64,000 nucleotides of DNA from Eremothecium cymbalariae DBVPG#7215 (taxonomy: Eukaryota; Ascomycota; Saccharomycetes; Saccharomycetales; Saccharomycetaceae): positions 496,001 to 560,000 of the forward strand of contig NC_016453.1 in the NCBI RefSeq assembly GCF_000235365.1, written 5' to 3'. Each line of letters begins with the position of its first letter. The first letter of the stretch is position 1. Positions 26,785 through 38,473 of this stretch are shown piece after piece. The notes beneath the pieces were generated by a model. It saw only the letters and a program-made list of their open reading frames with translations. It was not told the origin of the DNA and did not search any database. A program made the position numbers and the translations under genes.

Positions 26785-29466
26785 ATGCATCGAGTGAACG
26801 TTACACCAGCGCAGAGACATACGGGACATAAAACGCACTATGCGCTAAAGCAGGTGATTGGGAAGGGGGCATATGGGGTTGTTTATAAGGCGGTGAATAA
26901 GGCTACCGATCAGGTTATTGCGATTAAGGCTATTGAGTATCAGAATGAGGAGGAGTTACATGAACATATGCTAGAGATTGATTTATTGAAGAACTTGAGG
27001 CACGAGAATATTGTGAAGTACCATGGGTTTATACAGTCTTCACATGAGTTATATATTCTTTTGGAGTATTGCATTAGAGGGTCATTACGAGATTTGATTA
27101 AGAAGGAAGCTTTAAGTGAGGCAAAGGCGAAGGTTTATGTGAAGCAGACAGTGAGGGGTTTGCAATACTTACATGATCAGGGTGTTATCCATAGGGATAT
27201 TAAGGCTGCTAATTTGTTGCTTACTGAGAATGGGATAGTGAAACTTGCAGATTTTGGTGTTTCTACAAGGGTCACGAATATGGCGATGACTTACGCAGGT
27301 TCTCCAAATTGGATGGCTCCCGAAGTTATGTTAGGTAAGGGGGCGTCAACCGTTAGTGATATTTGGTCACTTGGCGCGACAGTTGTAGAATTACTAACAG
27401 GAAATCCCCCGTTTCATAATTTGGTTAATGAGGCTGCGTGCTATGCTATTGTCAATGATGTCTATTATCCGCCAGAACACTTATCGACACAATGCAAGAA
27501 TTTCATTGAGAGATGCTTTCAGAAAAATATGTTTAAACGACCCCAAGCACACCAGTTGTTGCAGCAAGACTGGTTGAAGGAGGGCAGGGATAAGTTAGAG
27601 CAATTTAAAGAAGATAACGTTACGGAAGACAAATGGGATTCCGATTTTCTGGAAGTTAATACTGTTGCTTCTAGGTCATCGCCAAAGAAAAAGCTGGATG
27701 ATTCTTATAGATATATCGACCAATTAAGATCTGGCCAATTAATTTCCCCCCCTGAAGTCGTTATGCAGCACGTAACCGCGGAGGACATATCTGACTTGCT
27801 GTTTGAGCTATGTGCTACCGATGAAGCTAAAAAAGAGGAGCTGTTTATGTCTTTATTCGCTCTTGATAAAGAGTATATGATGGGTGCAGGCTTGAGGTTG
27901 TTTATTACTTTAGGGGGTGTTCCCCTGTTGCTTTCTTATGAAGAGGTACTATCTACCTATTTTGCAACAAATATTGCATTGTTAGTTCAATGTGGCATAC
28001 TAACTAATATTAATAATATACAAGATACATCACTGCTATTGAAGATCACCGATCATATGGCTCGTACTCTTTCCAGTGACCGTTGGTGCAAATGGTGCTC
28101 TTCGGTTTCTTCATTGCAAGATGCATTGATATCTGAATTGCTTCATGGAAGTAAATTGGCAGAAACAACCTTACTACAACTATCTTCCCATCCAGCGTTC
28201 AGATTCGATTTGGGCAAACTAATGTTATCTAATTTTAGAGGATCTCTAAGATTGCAATATACTATCTTTAAATGTTTGAATAACATCGTCAAACGCACTT
28301 ATTCACTGGACTTCACTAATCAAACACCACCAAACTCAGTTTCAGCGTCATCTTCTGTTAGCTCTCTTTCGCTTCATATGGATTCTTCCTCGTACCCCGC
28401 AGGGGAAACTCTACCTAATAATTTTATTGATTGGCTACTACATTTCATCCCAGGTCCAGATGGCACCTCAAAAAATACTAAACTATTTTTAGAGCTTTGT
28501 TATTATTCAACTCATCTTAGCTCCATTCGCCTAAGCGAATTGATTGAAAGTCCCCCATTTTTGGACTTCATTTCTGAACTCCAAAGTAATCCAAAACTTC
28601 CACACTGGGCGTTATGTTTGAATATTTGTGTGGAGTTATCGAACGAATTGAATAAGGATGCATTACCAAAGATGTTACGCATAGGAAACCGCTTTTTTGA
28701 TCAGCCCGACCTGTTCACAGGCACCTTGGAGATCCTCTTAAACTGTTTGTTATTTGCATTGCGTGAAGGATACCAGTGTAAATTAAGCGGCCCACCCGAA
28801 TCGATTCAAATTCTTAATGATAGCTACGAATGTGGAATAATTCCATGTAATATCTTAATAGCGAGATTTTTCGAAAAAGAGGACCAATTCCCTAATTTCA
28901 TAACGAAATTTACCAAATTAATCTCCCTCCCCCCTTGTGGGAAATTGTGCCATGACTTAGTAATGACTCCTAAGTTTGTGGACAAGATGATTCGCATTTT
29001 TACACTCTATCAAGCTAGTCTAATAATCCAAATTGATGCTTTGAAGTTCTTAAAGCTTGTGCTTACAAAAGCTTTAGAATACACTCCTCAAAGCAAGCAT
29101 ACTGGCGTTTCGCCAGGGAAATTACTGGAATCTGTACTTTTGAAGCCACTCAAAAATTCAGATGAAGTATCTCTTTCCCAAATTTTCAGTCGCATGTCTA
29201 AGTTTTTATCAACTAATTGGAGTCCCAGTAAATCAGCTCAGTTACACATGACAACTGGTACTGCCAATTTGCTAGACACACCCATTGCATCAACGACTCA
29301 GTCTCCTTCTTCATCCCGTCATGGTCGTTTGGGAAAAGTAGGTAATGATTCCATATTAATTCAGCAGTTATGTGAGGATATAGCCGCACTCAATAAGGAT
29401 AACTATACGCCTTCGCATGATTCAGATGGGTTTCTAGTTCCTAGAAGGTTGCCATCTGGGTATTGA
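26785..29466 (+). CDS. CDC15: mitotic exit network kinase Cdc15
   Basis: Hippo/MST-like kinase that activates Dbf2-Mob1 for mitotic exit, acting at the spindle pole body. 893 residues (yeast 974). Kinase domain at about 20-275: glycine loop IGKGAYGVVYKA, VIAIKAIEY, HRDIKAANLL, DFGVST, GSPNWMAPEV. The remaining ~600 residues form the large C-terminal regulatory part typical of fungal Cdc15. The frame extends three codons upstream without an ATG, so ATG 26785 is the start. CDC15 and KIN3 are tandem neighbours, as in S. cerevisiae (YAR019C-YAR018C). Confidence 0.96.
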   Translation: MHRVNVTPAQRHTGHKTHYALKQVIGKGAYGVVYKAVNKATDQVIAIKAIEYQNEEELHEHMLEIDLLKNLRHENIVKYHGFIQSSHELYILLEYCIRGSLRDLIKKEALSEAKAKVYVKQTVRGLQYLHDQGVIHRDIKAANLLLTENGIVKLADFGVSTRVTNMAMTYAGSPNWMAPEVMLGKGASTVSDIWSLGATVVELLTGNPPFHNLVNEAACYAIVNDVYYPPEHLSTQCKNFIERCFQKNMFKRPQAHQLLQQDWLKEGRDKLEQFKEDNVTEDKWDSDFLEVNTVASRSSPKKKLDDSYRYIDQLRSGQLISPPEVVMQHVTAEDISDLLFELCATDEAKKEELFMSLFALDKEYMMGAGLRLFITLGGVPLLLSYEEVLSTYFATNIALLVQCGILTNINNIQDTSLLLKITDHMARTLSSDRWCKWCSSVSSLQDALISELLHGSKLAETTLLQLSSHPAFRFDLGKLMLSNFRGSLRLQYTIFKCLNNIVKRTYSLDFTNQTPPNSVSASSSVSSLSLHMDSSSYPAGETLPNNFIDWLLHFIPGPDGTSKNTKLFLELCYYSTHLSSIRLSELIESPPFLDFISELQSNPKLPHWALCLNICVELSNELNKDALPKMLRIGNRFFDQPDLFTGTLEILLNCLLFALREGYQCKLSGPPESIQILNDSYECGIIPCNILIARFFEKEDQFPNFITKFTKLISLPPCGKLCHDLVMTPKFVDKMIRIFTLYQASLIIQIDALKFLKLVLTKALEYTPQSKHTGVSPGKLLESVLLKPLKNSDEVSLSQIFSRMSKFLSTNWSPSKSAQLHMTTGTANLLDTPIASTTQSPSSSRHGRLGKVGNDSILIQQLCEDIAALNKDNYTPSHDSDGFLVPRRLPSGY

Positions 29467-29686
29467 TTGTTTAGAACTATTATATTTCTAAATCAGGAAA
29501 TATATAAATAAACATAACTTAAAAGCGTTCGTTCCTCGAGGCTCACATTGTTTATGTATATTCCGTTTTGGTATCTAATACATTTTTTATATATCAACTG
29601 GTTGTTTGGTGTATCAAGTTGCATACCATTTGATCAGGAGAATCCGATAACCTACAAATCTGTAGAAATTTCATCAAGTAGATGTT

Positions 29687-30976
29687 ATGTTAGAACTTGC
29701 TGAAGACAATAAGATATATGAGGAACTGTTCCCTAAGCAATTCGGTCGCTCACAGCAAAATGAATTTAAAGTCCTCGAAGAGATTGGGCGTGGTTCTTTT
29801 GGGTCTGTACGCAAAGTGCTTCATATTCCGACTTCGAGGTTAATGGTTCGTAAGGAAATCCAATATGGGAACATGAATACTAAGGAACGTCAACAACTTA
29901 TATCGGAATGTTCAATTTTAGCAAGATTACGGCATGAAAACATAGTTGAGTTTTATAGTTGGGACCATCCAGCTTCTGGAAGAGTAAATTCCAATGGTAC
30001 CACTTTCCAGGGAGAAGTTTTGTATCTTTACATGGAGTATTGCTCCTGTGGTGATCTCTCCCAAATGATAAAACACTATAAGAACCAACGCAAGTATATA
30101 AAAGAAAAAAATGTTTGGAGAATTACAGTTCAAATTTTAATGGCATTGCATAAATGTCATACATCTCGTGATTTACCTCAATTAGAGACAATTTATGACA
30201 TGTGTGATGAGGGATCAGCAAATAGTCACTTAGTCATTCATAGAGACTTGAAACCAGGGAATATCTTCTTAACTAGTTCCGAAGAAGAGGCCAAGGAATT
30301 TGGTCGTGGTGGAAACAATGTTGAATATGGCAAGGTGTATGTGAAATTAGGTGATTTCGGCCTTGCAAAATCGCTGCAATCAAGCATTGAGTTTGCTACA
30401 ACATATGTGGGCACACCATATTACATGTCACCAGAGGTCTTGATGGACCAACCATATAGTCCACTTAGCGATATTTGGTCTCTTGGGTGCGTTATTTACG
30501 AGATGTGCGCATTACAAGTGCCTTTCCAAGCTAAGAATTTTATGGAACTACAAACGAAGATCAAACAAGGTTACGTTGAACCATTACCCGATCACTATAG
30601 TAGTGAATTACAAGATGTAATAGAAGCATGTATCAATGTTGACCAAGCTATGCGTCCCAGTGCCTTTGAATTACTTCAGAGGATTCAATTGAAGATAGCA
30701 AGAAAGTCATTGGAATTAGAGAAGTTCGAAAGACATTTATTAGTTTATGAAAGAGAATTGACCAAAATAGGAGAAATGTTGGAAATGCAAGCCAGAGATT
30801 ATGACAGGGAAATAAACGGTCGCAGGCTACGATACCGTAAAGATTTCGAGACTGCAGTAGACAAAAGAGTCAAGGAATTCATGAGTGGGAAAAGATACCA
30901 AGAAGCTCCTGAATTCCAAGATCGATACAACGTTCGCATGCCTATAAACCCATGGCGATCAGATAGGAAAATGTGA
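29687..30976 (+). CDS. KIN3: NIMA-related kinase Kin3
   Basis: Nonessential NIMA-type kinase linked to DNA damage response and mitosis. 429 residues (yeast 435). Kinase domain at about 25-300: [20 protein letters not shown] (catalytic lysine), [30 protein letters not shown]. An insertion between helices ([20 protein letters not shown]) before HRD is also a Kin3 feature. A basic coiled-coil-like tail follows. A very short out-of-frame ATG at 29682 overlaps the start. Confidence 0.95.
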   Translation: MLELAEDNKIYEELFPKQFGRSQQNEFKVLEEIGRGSFGSVRKVLHIPTSRLMVRKEIQYGNMNTKERQQLISECSILARLRHENIVEFYSWDHPASGRVNSNGTTFQGEVLYLYMEYCSCGDLSQMIKHYKNQRKYIKEKNVWRITVQILMALHKCHTSRDLPQLETIYDMCDEGSANSHLVIHRDLKPGNIFLTSSEEEAKEFGRGGNNVEYGKVYVKLGDFGLAKSLQSSIEFATTYVGTPYYMSPEVLMDQPYSPLSDIWSLGCVIYEMCALQVPFQAKNFMELQTKIKQGYVEPLPDHYSSELQDVIEACINVDQAMRPSAFELLQRIQLKIARKSLELEKFERHLLVYERELTKIGEMLEMQARDYDREINGRRLRYRKDFETAVDKRVKEFMSGKRYQEAPEFQDRYNVRMPINPWRSDRKM

Positions 30977-31159
30977 AAGAAGAAAAACAAATTGATATAT
31001 ATAAACATATAAACATATAACAATAACAAATCAATCTGGGATAAAGTACGGCAGTTATATATAATATGATGTGTATAATATAATAATAGGAAATATTGAA
31101 AGTTTGTTTTTACGCACACATTCTTTTTTAAAAACTGAAGAGTATATTATATATGAGTT

Positions 31160-32074
31160 TCACCACTTTTTCCCTGTTAAAACCTCATATGCCTCCACAT
31201 ACTTATTTCTTGTTCTTTCGACAATATCTTCTGGCATTTTGACGCCATCCACACCATTTAGCTTATTAGCAGTTAGCCAGTCTCTCAAAAACTGCTTGTC
31301 ATAAGATTCCTGTGACCTACCAATAGCATAATGTTCGCTGCTCCAGAAACGAGAAGAGTCAGGAGTCAATACTTCATCAACAAGTACAATTTCATTCGTT
31401 ATCTCATCAATACCAAATTCAAACTTCGTATCAGCGATGATTATTCCCTTGGACTTCGCATACTCTCTACACTTAGTATAAAGATTAATAGCCAAAGCAG
31501 CTACACGATCACATAATTCTTTGCCAATCAAAGCCGCTGCCTGTTCTGGAGAAATATTCTCATCGTGGTCCCCTTGTTCAGCCTTAGTTGAAGGAGTGAA
31601 TATGGCTTGAGGGAATTCCTGAGACTCCTGCCACCCCAATGGCTGCGGCTGCCCATGAACGTTCCCCGTTCTTTGGTACTCCTTCCAAGCAGAACCAGTA
31701 ATATAGCCCCGAACAATCACCTCCAATGGGATTAACTTATGTTTCTGCACCAACAACGCTCTACCATCTAACTGCTCCTTGTACTTGGGTTCCGACAATT
31801 CCTTGGGTAATAAATCATAAATAGTCTGTCCAGGTGCCAACGGCTTAAGGTGGTTCCGCACATCCCCCTCCAAAAACTTGAACCAGAACTCTGACAACCT
31901 GGTTAAAAGCACTCCCTTATCTGGTATAGTGTTCCCCATAATTACATCATATGCGGAAATACGGTCAGTGGCAACAAACAGCAACGTCTGCCCGTCCACC
32001 TCGTAGATATCCCTCACCTTGCCCCTAGCCAACAAGGGAAGAATACCATCCAGCTCCGTCTTATCAACTGTCAT
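31160..32074 (-). CDS. ADE1: SAICAR synthetase
   Basis: Phosphoribosylaminoimidazole-succinocarboxamide synthase: joins CAIR and aspartate using ATP in de novo purine synthesis. 304 residues (yeast 306). GKVRDIYEVDGQTLLFVATDRISAYDV at the N terminus, PLEVIVRGYITGSAWKEYQ in the middle, and the KFEFGIDE / DEVLTPDSSRFW signature near 215-245. KIN3 and ADE1 are neighbours on S. cerevisiae chromosome I (YAR018C, YAR015W). Confidence 0.98.
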   Translation of the reverse strand: MTVDKTELDGILPLLARGKVRDIYEVDGQTLLFVATDRISAYDVIMGNTIPDKGVLLTRLSEFWFKFLEGDVRNHLKPLAPGQTIYDLLPKELSEPKYKEQLDGRALLVQKHKLIPLEVIVRGYITGSAWKEYQRTGNVHGQPQPLGWQESQEFPQAIFTPSTKAEQGDHDENISPEQAAALIGKELCDRVAALAINLYTKCREYAKSKGIIIADTKFEFGIDEITNEIVLVDEVLTPDSSRFWSSEHYAIGRSQESYDKQFLRDWLTANKLNGVDGVKMPEDIVERTRNKYVEAYEVLTGKKW

Positions 32075-32338
32075 TACCGATACTCCCCACTAATATATAC
32101 TTTCTATGTTAATATGCCTTCAGAAAAAAACCTACTGAAAAACCCCTGTTGCAAGAAGCTCTTTCCAATCGACACTGTTCACGATCTCACGCCTTTCTTT
32201 AAATACAAGTCAGGTCTAGACCTCGTTTCAAAATCTTCCCAATGGCGGCTCCCCATCCGTCGTTGCCCTTATATTATACAACATTGCCTAAATTACTTTT
32301 CTTCCACACCCACACAGAGGAAGAGAAACAGAGAAACA

Positions 32339-32344
32339 GAGTCA
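32339..32344 (-). promoter_or_regulatory. possible Bas1/Gcn4 site (TGACTC) upstream of ADE1
   Basis: TGACTC on the minus strand, 265 bp before the ADE1 start. Yeast ADE genes are activated by Bas1-Bas2 through this core. A six-base match alone is weak evidence. Confidence 0.4.
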
Positions 32345-32466
32345 AGTCGCACCAAAACCAAATCATTGGTCTCTCGAAAACCTATATACAAAAACAGAAT
32401 TCCTCTGGAACCCACATCGCCCCACCCCACCATGCATCCCGCACCCTCCAGCTCCGAAAACGATCC

Positions 32467-32482
32467 TGATGCTCGAGCATCA
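32467..32482. repeat. perfect 16-bp palindrome
   Basis: TGATGCTC followed directly by its complement, in the ADE1/BUD14 promoter region. Confidence 0.9.
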
Positions 32483-33114
32483 TGCCTCCCCTCGAGCGAT
32501 CTTCCCAGGATTATCTTACAGCTCCTACCGAACAAGAGACTGCATCATCCTGCAGCCTGTTCGAGCCTGTGGCAAGTCGTATTACATAAGCCATCACTGT
32601 GTACGTGATGGTGATGCTCGAGAATAAAAAGAAACAATAAAGGAAGACGAGAATCTGTAACAGAGCAGTAAAAATGTCGCCTTAGTTGGCCTCCGATGAT
32701 TTTGTTTCATTGAACAAGGGGGATTAGACCAAAAATAACAGTAAGTGGAGGTTGGTGAAGGATTGAATTGCTTCAAGGGTATAGGAGTTAGGTTGAATCA
32801 ATCAATAGGCGGATACAGGATTACACAATTGTTTCGTTTACCAGGACAGGGAGCAAAAATACAATTTTTACTAGATAGTTGAAATTGTAAGGTGTTTTGC
32901 TTTTTCATTTTTGTTGCACGGTTTGTATAGGAAGGACTAAGTGCTGGCAGAAAACACGAAGCAATTAGCTAAGATAGTTGAGGAATTTATTTACACAAGG
33001 AGGTAAATTGTGATATATTAAATTTGAAACGGTGTCAAGAGACGTTGTGGGCATAGGATTGGCTTCGATAACGTTAAATAGAGAAGTTTAAGGGATTTTT
33101 GGAGTGTTTTGAGG

Positions 33115-35199
33115 ATGCCTAACTTTCTTGATAGGGCATACGATCGGTATAGTGCGAGTCAGGGAGGAAGTAAGCTTTCTTCGCATCACAAATCGCTGTT
33201 ATTGGATCCATCTTTGGTGGAAGATTATCAGGATATTATGTTGCAGTTACCAAATGGGGGGAATGCAATACGGACGGACGATGAGCTGAGTGCCAATGGG
33301 AGTGTTGTTGTGATGTCTCCGCCTGAGACGCCGGAGCGGAAACGTGAGAGTGTTTTATTGCCGGAGGGGACTCCCGAGAGCGAGGGAGGAGGGATAGGGA
33401 ATCAGCCGGTTTTGGGTTCCCCGTTAAAGCACACCATACTTGCCAGTGAGGTTGATAGCGTAGAGCCTAAGGCAGCAGTGAGGGCAGCACTACGAAACTG
33501 CAATGGGAAGATGGGCGGGACACAGCCACGTCTTCTTGAAAGCGATGCAGCAGGAAAACGATTGATGGATGCAAGTGCCGAGGAGGCATATCCAGACGGA
33601 CAGGGAAGTTCTGCAGTAGAGGTTAGCAGGACTGATGACGGTAATGAGCACGATGAAATAAATAAAAGTTCGGAATATGATGATGAAGATGATGAGTACT
33701 GTTATTCGGATTCTGATTTTGAAGAAAGTCTTGAGGGCAGGCTTAGAGAAATGGAGTCTGTGAAACAAGAGGGGCGTGCATTACAGGAAAAGAACAGGCC
33801 CAATGTACTGAGCGTAGGTGGTGGTGATTCCGCAGCTAGAGGTGTCTCTAATTTTAGGGCGAACTCTTATTCGGATGCACCTAGTGATGAAGAACTTGAT
33901 GAAATATCCTCGTCAGAAGAACTTTCTCTAATTAAAGATGATGACGAAGATATAGATGACTATTTGCCTTTACCACCTCCACAGGAACTGGATCCTGGGA
34001 AGTTATATGCACTCTATCCGTTTCAAGGACCGGACCCCTCGCATTGCCAATTGGATCAGGATCAAGGGTGCGTCTTATTAAATGATCAGGACTCTTACTG
34101 GTGGCTGGTGAGACGTTGCGTGGATGGAAAAATTGGGTTTGCCCCTGCAGAAATATTGGAGACTTTCCCAGAACGGTTAGCCAGATTGAATTGTTGGAAA
34201 AATGAAAATATGTCTACTCAATCACTTTTCCAGTTAAATCAGAAAGAGGATAGTCCCGAACACAAAAACGACGCTGATAGTTCCCAATTAAAATCTTACG
34301 AAGAAGGCAATAAATCAGTTAGCTTCAACGACGTGGTGAGTTATGCTGAGCGTTACTATCAGCCTTCAAAGGCGCAAGATCAAGTCTACGCAAATAAACA
34401 CGAAGACGATGAACAAAACATAAGTTTTCATGTTGATGAAATTCATCACACTAGATTAAACGATCACGATATGATTGACGAAGACATCAGTGATGTTCTA
34501 AGTGAGGCCCCTGCTTCCTCTGAAGCTATGGTACCACTTAACATTAAGAAGGTTAGAAATAATAATACGGAAAATAATAGCACAGATGACGTTCCGCAGG
34601 TTGTAACCCCACCAAATTCTGAGCCCGCAAAAAATAAAGACGATGAGTTAAAACAGATATTTAAGGCACCGATATTGCCATTTTCGAATAGTCGCGCGAT
34701 TGAAATACCAAGCTCTAATTCCCACAACTCCATATCTACCATTGGGGAATATTCACCTTCCTCCTCGGAATACACTAATGATTCCCCACAGTTTGACAGC
34801 AAGGGCAAGTTTATTAAGGACAATCAAAATAATGCTATCCCTACCGCAAGAGCAATTCAAGACATCTCACGACTGGTAAGCACCCCAACCGATGAGACAT
34901 TACAGAATCCTACAGATGATGAACAAATTTTAGTATCAACACCCCAGATCTCATCATCTTCGTCCGGTTCTACTACAGAATTACGAACAAATATAACCAA
35001 TACTGAATCTGAGGAATCTTTTCTAGATATTCCCAGGAATGAACACAACTCATTATCATCTGTAACAAGTACTCAATCCATCGGAAAATATGGTCATCAC
35101 CCAGTTGTTCATGAACTATACAACCCAGTATTTGACAAAATTGAAGATCTATTGGAAAAATTAGAAAAGTTTAAAACTTCTCCTTCAAAGTTGAGTTAA
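33115..35199 (+). CDS. BUD14: Bud14 SH3-domain protein, type 1 phosphatase targeting subunit
   Basis: Directs the phosphatase Glc7 and controls formins and dynein at the bud cortex. 694 residues (yeast 707). The SH3 domain spans about 293-355 (KLYALYPFQGPDPSHCQLDQ; SYWWLVRRCVDGKIGFAPAEIL). The short motif KSVSF at ~400 is a PP1-binding RVxF-type site, in the context KSVSFNDVV. The rest is acidic and Ser-rich. The frame reaches two codons upstream of the ATG at 33115 without another ATG. ADE1-BUD14 adjacency matches YAR015W-YAR014C. Confidence 0.95.
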   Translation: MPNFLDRAYDRYSASQGGSKLSSHHKSLLLDPSLVEDYQDIMLQLPNGGNAIRTDDELSANGSVVVMSPPETPERKRESVLLPEGTPESEGGGIGNQPVLGSPLKHTILASEVDSVEPKAAVRAALRNCNGKMGGTQPRLLESDAAGKRLMDASAEEAYPDGQGSSAVEVSRTDDGNEHDEINKSSEYDDEDDEYCYSDSDFEESLEGRLREMESVKQEGRALQEKNRPNVLSVGGGDSAARGVSNFRANSYSDAPSDEELDEISSSEELSLIKDDDEDIDDYLPLPPPQELDPGKLYALYPFQGPDPSHCQLDQDQGCVLLNDQDSYWWLVRRCVDGKIGFAPAEILETFPERLARLNCWKNENMSTQSLFQLNQKEDSPEHKNDADSSQLKSYEEGNKSVSFNDVVSYAERYYQPSKAQDQVYANKHEDDEQNISFHVDEIHHTRLNDHDMIDEDISDVLSEAPASSEAMVPLNIKKVRNNNTENNSTDDVPQVVTPPNSEPAKNKDDELKQIFKAPILPFSNSRAIEIPSSNSHNSISTIGEYSPSSSEYTNDSPQFDSKGKFIKDNQNNAIPTARAIQDISRLVSTPTDETLQNPTDDEQILVSTPQISSSSSGSTTELRTNITNTESEESFLDIPRNEHNSLSSVTSTQSIGKYGHHPVVHELYNPVFDKIEDLLEKLEKFKTSPSKLS

Positions 35200-35477
35200 A
35201 ATTGGCATCTCCTTTCATATTTCTAGGTACCAACTACAGTTGTAATTATTCTCTTCGATACATATTAATCCTAATATTGCTAATATCAGTATATTTCTCT
35301 GAATTATTCGTTGATCGTTCAGCGCGATCCGTCTTGGAAATTGTTTTTCAGTTTCACATATATTCTTCTTCATGCATATAACCTCATCTCGTTTCATCTC
35401 ATCTCATTCATACAAACATATCAGTAGTCTGGTGACAAGAACTTTCCATCCACCTAGAGCAGTTGTAATAGTCCATA

Positions 35478-38222
35478 ATGAACAGCAATTGGGTACTGAA
35501 TGAATCCACGTTACTCCAACTGACATCCGTTTTAATTCGTTCCATGTCTTCGTTGGCACACGAGAGATGTGAAGCAATGGAAACCTTAGAGTCTTTTAAG
35601 TTACAGGTAGAATTCATTAACAACTTATGTTTTCTGCTTGTTGAAGGTATGGAAAATCCTCTTTTGAAATCAAACTTTAGTTCCAGAGACCTTCAGAATG
35701 TTAGTGCTACGTCAGGAATGCTGTTGAAAAATACTATTATACAACAAACTTCTGGTAAATTTGGCTATGAATTGGCGTACTTCAAAGCCAATATTTTTAG
35801 AGGTCTGTGTTCTACATCTTCGTTAATTTCTAATATCAGCGGGATTGCCGTTGCATCCATGTTTAGTTACTACAGTAGACAGCACAGAGATGATGTAGTG
35901 GGACTAGAGACACTTTCCAAACTTTTGGAAATGACATTTCAGGGTAATTTGGCATCCATCAAGGCAATGTCTAAAATTATGGAAGACAATGCTCAATTTT
36001 TTCAGTTAACTTGGGCCGGAACTGACAATTTGTTGGAATTTTTAGTGGATTGTTTTATGCAAATCATTACGGAATCCGGTGATCCTGAGATTAGGGCAGA
36101 AGCAATTAAATGTATTAACAGTGTGATACCACTGAATGCCCAGTGCTTTCTTGTAAAGATATATTCATTCTTAGACTGTTTGTTTCAACTAGCGACAACA
36201 AATTCGAATGATTTGGTTAGAAAGCAGGTTTGTATTGCATTCAGCAACATATTGGAATGCAGGCCTGATACGCTGGTTCCTCATATGCAAGGAATTTTAC
36301 AATTTGCATTACACCTCATTGATACCTGTAATGAAGAAGACGTTGCATTGGATGCATGCGAATTTTTGTTTTCATTCTCAACAAATTCTAATATTCCTGA
36401 ACATATGCTTAAACCATATATTTCTGCTATCATCCCAGTATTGTTAAGAAAAATGGTCTATAATGAGGATTCAATTGCTACTTTCGAATTAAATAACGGA
36501 GATGATGCTGATTTTGAGGATAAAGATGAAGATATCAAACCCGTTTCTGCGAAAATAAGAAAGGGTAGTGATAACGAGGAGGATGAAGAGGGTGAAGATT
36601 ACGGTGATGATAGTTTTATGGATAATAGTGGCACTGGTAGCGATTGGAATCTCAGGAAATGTTCTGCAGCTACTTTAGACTCTCTGGCTAATCTTTTCCC
36701 TCATGAAGTTGTTGTAGTTGCTTTCCCATTGCTGAGAGAATCTTTGACATCAGAGCATTGGTTCATCCGGGAAGCTTGTATCTTGGCTCTCGGTGCCATA
36801 GTAGAAGGTGGGATTCAATATTTTGATAACCATTTACCTGCATTAATTCCCTTTTTGGTCGAACAATTGAGGGATGAATGGGCTGCAGTGAGGAAGATAA
36901 CTTGTTGGACATTGAGTAGGTTTTCGACTTGGATACTGAATGATCATACTGAGTTCCTAGTTCCTGTCTTAGAGCCAATCCTTAACACACTGCTGGATCG
37001 CAAGAAAGAAGTTCAACAATCAGCAATTACAGCAGTTGCAGTATTTATCGAAAACTCCGATTCTGAATTAATTGAAGCTATATTATACACAGAGCTATTA
37101 AATACCTTTAGTCGCTGCTTCCAACACTATAAAAAGAAGAATCTAATTGTACTATATGATGCAATAGGCAGGTTATCTGAAAAAGTCGAACTTGAAGACT
37201 CAGCAATCCAATTACTTTTGCCACCTCTGATATCTAAATGGACATCATTGAGCGATAACGACAAAGAATTATGGCCATTATTAGAATGTTTGTCTTATGT
37301 TTCTGCGTCATTAGGTGAAAGGTTCATGCCCATGGCCCCAGACGTTTACAATAGAGCATTTAGAATATTGGTACATTGTGTTGATATGGAAACAAAATCA
37401 CATAGCGATCCAACAATCCAGGTTCCCGAAAAGGATTTCACTATAACGTCTTTAGATTTAATTGATGGGTTAGTGCAGGGCCTGGGACAAAAATCTCAAG
37501 AAATATTGTTCCCCAATAACGATGTTACGATATTGCAACTCATGTTGCAATGTCTTAACGATCCAAATCATGATGTCAGACAGAGTACATTTGCACTACT
37601 TGGTGATATTACTATGTGCTACGACACCAAACTATTACAATCGGCGATTGCCGACTTACTCAAATCCATAATTAGCGAATTATCGTACAGCGATGACTCA
37701 GATGCTGTATCTAGTGTTAACAATGCTGTGTGGTCCCTTGGCTTAATTGCTGAACGTCTAGACATAGGCGAATACATTTTCGACATATCAAGAGCTGTTC
37801 TCGATCTCTTCACTACAAACACCACCATCGTTCACCGCTCTATTATGGAAAACTTGGTTGTCACCATTGGACGTCTCGCACACTATCATCCAGAACAATT
37901 CGTCTCTGGATTATTTGCTTCGCCGGCCATCATTACCAGATGCTGTCAGATAGCAAAAGATTTAGACGATCCAGATGAAAAATCATCTTCATACTACGGC
38001 CTAATAAAAATTTGCAACATCATGGATTCTAATAAATACCTCCCCATTAAAGCAATTAAGTATTTTGTTCAAGGGTTGGCTGTAAACTTGCCTCGAGAAC
38101 ATATTTCACACTGGCAGGAAGATTTAAATGCCTTATTCCTCAGACATCAAACGCAAATTAGTCAGTTAGCTCATCGCTTTACGAATGATGAGGCTGCTAT
38201 AATATCCTTTGTAATGAACTAG
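35478..38222 (+). CDS. KAP104: karyopherin beta-2 / transportin Kap104
   Basis: Imports mRNA-binding proteins such as Nab2 and Hrp1 into the nucleus by recognising PY-type signals. 914 residues (yeast 918), built of HEAT repeats (for example DPEIRAEAIKCINSVIPL; DEWAAVRKITCWTLSRFSTW). An acidic loop at about 340-385 (DNEEDEEGEDYGDDSF) precedes SDWNLRKCSAATLDSLAN, a region strongly conserved in transportins; the loop releases cargo upon Ran-GTP binding. Confidence 0.95.
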   Translation: MNSNWVLNESTLLQLTSVLIRSMSSLAHERCEAMETLESFKLQVEFINNLCFLLVEGMENPLLKSNFSSRDLQNVSATSGMLLKNTIIQQTSGKFGYELAYFKANIFRGLCSTSSLISNISGIAVASMFSYYSRQHRDDVVGLETLSKLLEMTFQGNLASIKAMSKIMEDNAQFFQLTWAGTDNLLEFLVDCFMQIITESGDPEIRAEAIKCINSVIPLNAQCFLVKIYSFLDCLFQLATTNSNDLVRKQVCIAFSNILECRPDTLVPHMQGILQFALHLIDTCNEEDVALDACEFLFSFSTNSNIPEHMLKPYISAIIPVLLRKMVYNEDSIATFELNNGDDADFEDKDEDIKPVSAKIRKGSDNEEDEEGEDYGDDSFMDNSGTGSDWNLRKCSAATLDSLANLFPHEVVVVAFPLLRESLTSEHWFIREACILALGAIVEGGIQYFDNHLPALIPFLVEQLRDEWAAVRKITCWTLSRFSTWILNDHTEFLVPVLEPILNTLLDRKKEVQQSAITAVAVFIENSDSELIEAILYTELLNTFSRCFQHYKKKNLIVLYDAIGRLSEKVELEDSAIQLLLPPLISKWTSLSDNDKELWPLLECLSYVSASLGERFMPMAPDVYNRAFRILVHCVDMETKSHSDPTIQVPEKDFTITSLDLIDGLVQGLGQKSQEILFPNNDVTILQLMLQCLNDPNHDVRQSTFALLGDITMCYDTKLLQSAIADLLKSIISELSYSDDSDAVSSVNNAVWSLGLIAERLDIGEYIFDISRAVLDLFTTNTTIVHRSIMENLVVTIGRLAHYHPEQFVSGLFASPAIITRCCQIAKDLDDPDEKSSSYYGLIKICNIMDSNKYLPIKAIKYFVQGLAVNLPREHISHWQEDLNALFLRHQTQISQLAHRFTNDEAAIISFVMN

Positions 38223-38473
38223 CGGTCAATTGCTGTTGCCGATACTAAACTCATAAAACAGTCTGATACATGATTTACGAATATTTTCCGTGATTTATGA
38301 AAGAACCATATATATCTCTGTTAATTATTTCATCACATTTTTTTGAAATTTGTTATTAAGCTTTCATATGATCAAAAAAACTAAGGTTTTGCAGTTACAT
38401 TCAAAAAGTTCGAACTGGAGTTCTACAAAGTGATTACAGGACGATCCCTCTAGTGGGCTTTACTCAGGGAAAT

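Larger units (their letters stand above)
32075..33114. other. divergent ADE1/BUD14 promoter region
   Basis: About 1 kb. Contains GAGTCA at 32339-32344 (TGACTC on the ADE1 strand, a Bas1/Gcn4 core site), the 16-bp palindrome at 32467-32482, a second copy of its core GATGCTCGAG at 32612-32621, and a CCATCAC/GTGATGG inverted repeat at 32591-32611. No gene is seen. Confidence 0.6.
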